Part shown: positions 58,915 through 64,000 of the stretch, one piece after another
How positions within the stretch are numbered: the first letter of the stretch is position 1
Layout: each line of letters starts with the position of its first letter
Assembly: GCA_022601195.1 (NCBI GenBank)
Contig: JAHZIX010000001.1
Span: forward strand, 62,001-126,000
Direction: 5' to 3'
Source: Deltaproteobacteria bacterium
GTDB lineage: Bacteria > Acidobacteriota > Thermoanaerobaculia > Multivoradales > JAHZIX01
DNA: 64,000 bases
Position numbers and translations under genes: made by a program
The notes under the pieces: model-generated
The model's input: only the letters and a program-made list of their open reading frames with translations
What the model was told of the DNA's origin: nothing
Databases searched by the model: none

Positions 58915-59022
58915 AGTCACCTCTGCTCCAAAGATAGCGAAACCCTGGAGCGCCTTGCCGCCGAGCGGGCTTTCTGGTTTGGATGGGTTGCTGCCTACCT
59001 GGCGACTGGGTGGGTCCAATAA
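58915..59022 (+). pseudogene. Fossil C-terminus of a second DUF3179 gene
   Basis: Translated in frame from 58915, this reads SHLCSKDSETLERLAAERAF and then WFGWVAAY, and ends in a TAA. The intact gene ends SHLRSEDGQTLERLAAQRAF, WFGWVAAY and a stop. The similarity stops abruptly at the left, where no further DUF3179 sequence remains. This is best read as what is left of a tandem duplicate after deletion. Confidence 0.8.
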
Positions 59023-59051
59023 AGCCGTTGGATCGCGCCTTTGACCGAACC

Positions 59052-60677
59052 TCAGGGGGTGGTCGAGAGGCTCCAAGCGGAGAGATTTCCGCTCTCGAAA
59101 CCATCGGCAAAGATGCCTTGGCGATCCAACAGACCCATTCCCTGATAAGGAGAAGTCGCCGCTTGGCGAAGATCGTCTGGAGGAAGGGGTCGAGAGGCCC
59201 AGGTGGCAGGGTGTTTCGTGGGGATCTTGTCGGTATGGCTACCGACTTCGACGCATTCGTAGAGCAACCCCAGGTGCATTACCCAATCCCCTTCGCTATA
59301 GAAGATGGGCTTATCGGTCAACCCCGAAATAGCCGCCCACTCCTCTAATAGGAGATAGTCGAAATCCGCTAAAAAACCAGAGTCGACGAATTCGAAGGGC
59401 GGCAACGCTGCGTTGACATTGCCGGAGGTAACTATATTAGAGCCGGGTGCTAGAAAGAGGCTTTGGGGACCAGACCAGCGGTTGTTGTGAATCTCGATGG
59501 GATTCTCGGTATTGAAGATCCGAAAGACGGTGTTGTGATCCACCTGGCCCTCGTAAAGCTCGTCATATTGGAAGCGAATTTCCCGAAATATATTGTCCTC
59601 GAAACGGAATTTCGTGACGGCATTTCCCTCGGACTCCTGAAAGTAAGCTCCTATATTACGGCCATGGGAAAAGTAGTTATCGAAGAACTCTACTTCGTCA
59701 CCCTGTTGATGAGAATCGCCAGTACGGACCTGATTGAACAGGATGAGGAAATTGGTTGCTCCACCCACGAAGACATTGTGATGGATCTGTGTGCTCCCCT
59801 CTCGAGCGCCGATCTGAGTATTGTTATCTTGGAAGGGTTGAAAGGGATTTTTCCATGCGAGAGCGCCCCAAGCGAAAACGTTGTTGTAGACCTCGCTGTC
59901 TCCCCCCATCTGTCCTAGCTGGAGGGCTTCCGTACCTGTTCGAACGATGCGATTATTGTAGAACCGCAGACCGGAGATCTTATGCTGAGGCTCTCCCTGA
60001 GTGCTGCCGAAGTAGACCCCTTCGCTACCCGTGTCATGAATGTAATTGTCGTGGAACCGAATATTTTCCATGTGAGAGCCACCAGAGTCATCGGTCTTCA
60101 CCAAAGCTCCGGCAAATCCAACATGGGCAATTTCTACGAACTCCACTTCGAAATTCGTAGCGTGGCGACCGATAGCTAGACCCGAGTCGGTATCCAGAAA
60201 AGCATCGTCAATATAAATTCCGTAGCGCCCCCGGCTGCCAGCATAGTCCCCCCCACCATGGCCAGGAAAAGCATCATTCCCTGTTGCGGCCGCTGCATCC
60301 CAACGCCCCGTCAACTTCCAATGAGAGCCGCCACCGATGGAGAAATTGTAGTGAAACCCGAGGCCACCGACCCGCACTTGTCCTCCTAGGTTTGTGATCA
60401 CCAAGGGGTGAGCCGCACTTCGTTGGGGCAGATTCCCCAGGTTGAGAAACCGATAGTGATCTGCAGGAATATAGAGACGGTCCAATTGGCTCCAATTCAC
60501 CCCTGGAAAGGAGCTCTGGAGATCCGGGTAGTACATTCCACCGTCTCCAGCAGGCCCAGGCAGGGTGAAGGTCTCGAGCTCACCGCCGGAGACGGGCTGC
60601 GCAAAGCAGACCAGGGCCATCGCGCAGAAAAGGATGATTTTCGGAGTCACGGCCGGGAAAGAAGTGGTTGAGCGCAT
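59052..60677 (-). CDS. Secreted right-handed parallel beta-helix protein with DGFESGD tag
   Basis: This 541-residue protein has a signal peptide (KIILFCAMALVCFAQPVSG) and a long series of parallel beta-helix coils with Asn ladders: IRFHDNYIHDTGSEGVYFGS, LRFYNNRIVRTGTEAL, SEVYNNVFAW, IHHNVFVGG. Near the end a CBM5/12-like patch appears (GDWVMHLGLLYECVEVG...WASRP). It closes IFADGFESGNLSAW and a few more residues. It may be a polysaccharide lyase or a binding protein; no catalytic residues are identified. The start is ATG 60677 without a visible ribosome site. Confidence 0.85.
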   Translation of the reverse strand: MRSTTSFPAVTPKIILFCAMALVCFAQPVSGGELETFTLPGPAGDGGMYYPDLQSSFPGVNWSQLDRLYIPADHYRFLNLGNLPQRSAAHPLVITNLGGQVRVGGLGFHYNFSIGGGSHWKLTGRWDAAAATGNDAFPGHGGGDYAGSRGRYGIYIDDAFLDTDSGLAIGRHATNFEVEFVEIAHVGFAGALVKTDDSGGSHMENIRFHDNYIHDTGSEGVYFGSTQGEPQHKISGLRFYNNRIVRTGTEALQLGQMGGDSEVYNNVFAWGALAWKNPFQPFQDNNTQIGAREGSTQIHHNVFVGGATNFLILFNQVRTGDSHQQGDEVEFFDNYFSHGRNIGAYFQESEGNAVTKFRFEDNIFREIRFQYDELYEGQVDHNTVFRIFNTENPIEIHNNRWSGPQSLFLAPGSNIVTSGNVNAALPPFEFVDSGFLADFDYLLLEEWAAISGLTDKPIFYSEGDWVMHLGLLYECVEVGSHTDKIPTKHPATWASRPLPPDDLRQAATSPYQGMGLLDRQGIFADGFESGNLSAWSLSTTP

Positions 60678-60880
60678 GAGTCAGACTATCGCAACCGGTC
60701 CCGGTTTTGAGGCCAAGTCGACTCCCTTTCTTCCTCCCTATGGCCGGCGGAAGATTAGCTACCTGCAGCATCTTCTCCCATGCGGTACCATGTCTGGACT
60801 CCCGGCTTGTGGTCCGACCTCAACTCTCGGAAGCCGGAAAAAACCCCTGAACGGCCCGACTCCCTGAGGAGATCCAAAGC

Positions 60881-61333
60881 ATGATTCGACTGTCCGTCAA
60901 TGGCGAGACTCGAGAGCTCGATGTCGACCCCCAGATGCCTTTGCTCTGGGCGCTGAGAGATGTGGTCGGTCTCACCGGCACAAAATTTGGTTGCGGCCAA
61001 GCTCAATGTGGCGCCTGCACCGTGCACCTGGATGGCAAGGCGGTTCGCTCCTGTGTCACCCTCGTGGAAAGCGCCGTGGGCAAGAAGGTCACCACAATCG
61101 AAGGGCTTTCTTCCACCGGAGATCATCCCTTACAGCAAGCCTGGAAGGAGCAAAATGTTCCCCAGTGCGGCTACTGTCAGTCTGGCCAGATCATGAATGC
61201 TGCCGCTCTCTTGGCAAAGAATTCCAAGCCTTCCGATGAAGAGATCGATGCAGCCATGGCGGGCAATATCTGCCGTTGTGGAACCTACGTCCGCATCCGC
61301 GCGGCGATCAAGCAGGCTGCCGGGAGGTCGTGA
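60881..61333 (+). CDS. Molybdenum hydroxylase small subunit, 2Fe-2S (IorA/CoxS-like)
   Basis: This 150-residue protein has both clusters of the xanthine oxidase family: [16 protein letters not shown] with a distal RSCVTL (plant-type ferredoxin cluster), and [13 protein letters not shown] with [13 protein letters not shown] (the second cluster). It moves electrons from the Mo site in the partner subunit to an outside acceptor. The two-subunit arrangement without a FAD subunit is the IorA type. ATG 60881 follows GAGGAGATCC. Its stop overlaps the next gene's ATG by one base (TGATG). Confidence 0.95.
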   Translation: MIRLSVNGETRELDVDPQMPLLWALRDVVGLTGTKFGCGQAQCGACTVHLDGKAVRSCVTLVESAVGKKVTTIEGLSSTGDHPLQQAWKEQNVPQCGYCQSGQIMNAAALLAKNSKPSDEEIDAAMAGNICRCGTYVRIRAAIKQAAGRS

Positions 61334-63597
61334 TGGCGAAGATCCTAAAAATCACCCGAAGAAACTTCCTCTCCAGCGCTGGAGTTGGCACCGGCGCTCT
61401 GGTGCTGGGGACCACCGTGGGGTCGAGTCGAGTTTTTGCCTTTGCCGAAGAGGCGGTGACTCCCCCCCTCACCCCCAACGTCTTCGTCGCCATCGGACGA
61501 GACGGCATCGTGACCCTGATCTCCCATCGCTCCGAAATGGGCCAGGGAACCCGCACTGGACTGCCCGCGGTGGTGGCGGACGAGCTCGAGGCGGATTGGG
61601 CCAAAGTCCGCATCGTGCAGGCGGATGGAGACGAGAAATACGGCAGCCAGAACACCGATGGATCTCGCAGCATCCGCCGGCTGTTCACTCCCATGCGTCA
61701 AGCTGGGGCCACGGCTCGAACCCTCCTCGAGCAAGCCGCGGCCAAGATTTGGGAAGTGGACCCGGCCCAATGCAAAGCGCAGCTCCATGAAGTTCACCAT
61801 GAAGAGACCGGTCGCTCCCTGCCCTACGGAGAGCTAGTCGCCGTGGCGGCAGACCTACCCGTACCGGAAGAAGACAGGGTCAAGCTCAAGAAGCGCAAGG
61901 ACTTTCGTTACATCGGCAAATCTCTCCCCATCGTCGACCTGGAGGACATGGTCACCGGCCAGGCCGACTACGGCGCCGATGTGCAGCTGCCCGGAATGCT
62001 GACGGCGGTCATCGCCCGCAGTCCGGTGGTCGGCGGCACGGTTGCTTCCTTCAAGGCAGACAGGGCTCTCGAGGTTCCGGGAGTGCGAAAAGTTCTTCCC
62101 ATGGCTGGAGGCGGCGGCCTGGGAGGTGGTTTCGACCCTCTCGATGGTATCGCCGTGGTGGCGGATCACACCTGGGCAGCCATCAAGGGTCGAGATTCCC
62201 TTGAGATTCAGTGGAAGGAAGGGGACAACGCGAGTTATGAGTCGGAAGCCTACCGCGAGGCCATCGAAGCCTCGTCGCGAAAGCCCGGCACCATCGCTCG
62301 GGAAATCGGAAACGTCGAAGAGGTTTTTGCGACCAAGGCTAGGACTCATGAGGCGAGCTACTACGTCCCTCACCTATCCCAGGCCCCCATGGAACCTCCT
62401 GCAGCCTTGGCGGATTTCAAAGATGGCAAATGCGAAATCTGGGCTCCCTCTCAGAGCCCCGCTGACGCCGCCAAAGAAGTAGCTCGGGCCCTGGAGCTCG
62501 ATCCCTCCCAGGTGACCGTCCACGTCACCCTTCTGGGTGGTGGCTTCGGCCGGAAGTCGAAGCCAGACTTCATCCTCGAAGCGGCTCTCTTGTCAAAGCA
62601 GATGAAGGCACCGGTTCGGGTTCAATGGACTCGGGAAGACGACGTGCGCCACGGCTACTACCACGCGGTGAGTGCTCAATATGTCAAGGCGGCGGTGGGA
62701 GACGATGGCAAGCCCGTCGCCTGGCATCACCGCAGCGCCTTCCCGTCTATCAGCGCCACTTTCAACGGCACCTCTGACCGGGGTAGCGCCGGGGAGCTCT
62801 CCCTAGGGCTTCTGGACTTGCCCTTCGCCATTCCCAATCTCTGTTTGGAGAGTTGCGAGGCCAAGGCCCACGTGCGCATCGGCTGGATGCGCTCCGTGTG
62901 CAACATCTACCACGCCTTTGCCGTCGGCTGCTTCGCTGACGAGCTGGCCCACAACGCCAGCGTCGACCCGAAGGATTACCTGCTGGGTCTGTTAGGACCC
63001 AACCGCAAGATCGACCTGGCGGCCCAGGGGGTCGAATATGGCAACTACGGTCAACCCATCGAGGACTACCCCATCGACACCGGCCGGATGGCCGCGGTGG
63101 TCCGACTGGCAGCGGACAAAGCGGGTTGGGGAAAGAAGCTACCCAAAGGCCGCGGACTGGGAATCGCCGTTCACCGGAGCTTCCTGACCTATGTTGCCAC
63201 CGTCGCGGATGTCTCCGTGACCGACAAAGGCAAATTGACCCTCCACGACCTCCACATGGCCGTCGACTGCGGAACCTACGTCAACCCCGACCGGGTCCGT
63301 GCACAGATGGAAGGGGGTGCCATTTACGGCATCAGCCTCGCTCTGCGCAGTGCCATCACCGCTCGCGACGGCGCCATCGAGCAGAGCAACTTCCACGACT
63401 ATCCGGTCGCCCGCATCCAAGACACGCCTCAGAATATTCATGTCCATCTGGTCGAAAACGAACATCCCCCCGCCGGCGTTGGCGAACCCGGCACTCCACC
63501 GGTCGCCCCCGCCATCGCCAACGCCATCTTCGCCGCATCCGGCAAGCGCATTCGAGAGCTGCCGTTGCTCGAGGGAGACTGGCTGCGGCAGGCCTAA
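61333..63597 (+). CDS. Molybdopterin-binding hydroxylase large subunit with Tat signal (IorB-like)
   Basis: This 754-residue catalytic subunit starts with a twin-arginine signal ([14 protein letters not shown]), so the folded enzyme is exported to the periplasm together with its small subunit. Landmarks of the aldehyde oxidase/IorB family are [47 protein letters not shown] and the final [17 protein letters not shown], with the Glu that acts in catalysis. The substrate could be an aldehyde or an N-heterocycle. No maturation gene is adjacent. An intrinsic terminator follows 25 bases after the stop. Confidence 0.94.
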   Translation: MAKILKITRRNFLSSAGVGTGALVLGTTVGSSRVFAFAEEAVTPPLTPNVFVAIGRDGIVTLISHRSEMGQGTRTGLPAVVADELEADWAKVRIVQADGDEKYGSQNTDGSRSIRRLFTPMRQAGATARTLLEQAAAKIWEVDPAQCKAQLHEVHHEETGRSLPYGELVAVAADLPVPEEDRVKLKKRKDFRYIGKSLPIVDLEDMVTGQADYGADVQLPGMLTAVIARSPVVGGTVASFKADRALEVPGVRKVLPMAGGGGLGGGFDPLDGIAVVADHTWAAIKGRDSLEIQWKEGDNASYESEAYREAIEASSRKPGTIAREIGNVEEVFATKARTHEASYYVPHLSQAPMEPPAALADFKDGKCEIWAPSQSPADAAKEVARALELDPSQVTVHVTLLGGGFGRKSKPDFILEAALLSKQMKAPVRVQWTREDDVRHGYYHAVSAQYVKAAVGDDGKPVAWHHRSAFPSISATFNGTSDRGSAGELSLGLLDLPFAIPNLCLESCEAKAHVRIGWMRSVCNIYHAFAVGCFADELAHNASVDPKDYLLGLLGPNRKIDLAAQGVEYGNYGQPIEDYPIDTGRMAAVVRLAADKAGWGKKLPKGRGLGIAVHRSFLTYVATVADVSVTDKGKLTLHDLHMAVDCGTYVNPDRVRAQMEGGAIYGISLALRSAITARDGAIEQSNFHDYPVARIQDTPQNIHVHLVENEHPPAGVGEPGTPPVAPAIANAIFAASGKRIRELPLLEGDWLRQA

Positions 63598-63621
63598 GCT
63601 AGTCTCCGGATCTCGATCTCT

Positions 63622-63661
63622 ATCGCCCGCTGGCCTCGAACCGAACCAGCGGGCGATTTTC
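63622..63661 (+). terminator. Intrinsic terminator of the molybdenum hydroxylase operon
   Basis: A perfect 12-bp stem (ATCGCCCGCTGG / CCAGCGGGCGAT) with a 12-base loop is followed by TTTCGTTT. Confidence 0.85.
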
Positions 63662-63801
63662 GTTTGCACCGGATACTCAAATCGCCGCCGGTCAGAATCC
63701 CCAAGCCTCGGCTCCCTCCTACTTTGGAGGGCAGATCACCCTACACGACTATCAGACATTTCCAACTTCCCAGGTCAGTGTAAATCCGGCAAGGTTCGCG
63801 C

Positions 63802-64000
63802 ATGCAATCTATCTTCGACCTAGTAAACAGCCTCCTCTCGGAGGGTCGCAGCGGAGTCCTGCAGGTAAATGACTCCCCTGCAACGGCGACCCTGAGACTA
63901 CATGGCGGAAAGATCACCGATGCCCAGTGCCGGGGCTGGAAGAGCCTCACCTCCCTCTTCTGTGGAGAAATCGACGAGCTCTCCTGGTGCTGGCTGGAAT
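63802..64000 (+). CDS. DUF4388 (PATAN) domain protein, N-terminal part
   Basis: The gene runs off the window. The first 66 residues begin MQSIFDLVNSLLSEGRSGVL and continue with TATLRLHGGKITDAQCRG and a LTSLFCGEIDELSW stretch. This is the opening of the DUF4388/PATAN domain, common in Acidobacteria, Myxobacteria and Deltaproteobacteria. There it is linked to two-component and gliding or type IV pilus control. AAGG stands before the ATG. The rest of the domain set is unknown. Confidence 0.75.
   Translation, partial: MQSIFDLVNSLLSEGRSGVLQVNDSPATATLRLHGGKITDAQCRGWKSLTSLFCGEIDELSWCWLE

Noticed and set aside
32799..63797. Shared 16-mer AAATCCGGCAAGGTTC at 32799 and 63782
   Set aside because: One pair of this length is about what chance predicts in 64 kb, and the contexts differ (a gene end and a gene start).

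Overview
The window reads as a chromosomal segment of a Gram-negative, moderately GC-rich, free-living bacterium with a very large secretome. The best guess is Acidobacteriota (Thermoanaerobaculia-like). The reasons are an ECF sigma factor overlapping a PknB-type kinase with C-terminal TPRs, an outer-membrane beta-barrel domain, short secreted Cys-rich peptides, IPTL/PEP-CTERM-like and 'DGFESGD' C-termini, and DUF4388/PATAN, DUF3179, LCCL and DUF4440 domains. No rRNA, tRNA, CRISPR array, IS element or phage module was found. The lineage is an inference from gene content, not from a marker gene.

Layout. 1-6.5 kb: end of an MFS exporter, an M6-like metalloprotease fused to a C-terminal outer-membrane barrel, a two-domain VOC protein and an alanine/glycine:cation symporter. 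6.5-9.5 kb is gene-poor, with a P-loop kinase and a small secreted Cys peptide. 9.5-17.8 kb: serine hydrolase plus polyester-depolymerase-like esterase, SF0329-like protein, methyltransferase, DUF4440-LCCL fusion, DUF429 nuclease, secreted metallophosphoesterase, Smr protein. 18-24.3 kb: a triple-repeat surface protein with an IPTL-like tail, an AdaA-like regulator overlapping a PEP mutase/isocitrate lyase family enzyme, and several small secreted proteins. 24.4-28.7 kb: ABC exporter and an overlapping ECF sigma / anti-sigma-like / membrane protein cassette.

28.9-39.5 kb is the most interesting part. An ECF sigma factor overlaps a large transmembrane Ser/Thr kinase. Downstream on the same strand are three tandem paralogous secreted peptides with six conserved cysteines. 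Three copies of one bipartite promoter-like element (TTGATCCAA-N12-TTTCGCCT) lie upstream of the sigma/kinase operon, of the first peptide, and of a divergent secreted poly-Gly protein. All three point toward the genes they precede, so a self-regulating sigma-kinase-secreted-peptide regulon is plausible. Next come a small beta-rich protein behind a consensus sigma-54 promoter and a 21-codon ORF with a strong ribosome site.

39.5-51.3 kb: a two-gene operon of a giant multidomain secreted protein (glycosidase-like barrel, Ig, NBR1-like, cadherin-like and LamG-like modules) and a Sec-exported RHS/YD-repeat protein. 51.5-64 kb: a secreted hydrolase, a regulator with an inverted ToxR topology (extracellular N-terminus, cytoplasmic C-terminal winged helix), a DUF2235 hydrolase, a SUMF1-like protein with dockerin-like loops, a DUF3179 protein followed by the fossil tail of a second copy, a parallel beta-helix protein, an IorA/IorB-like molybdenum hydroxylase pair and the start of a DUF4388 gene.
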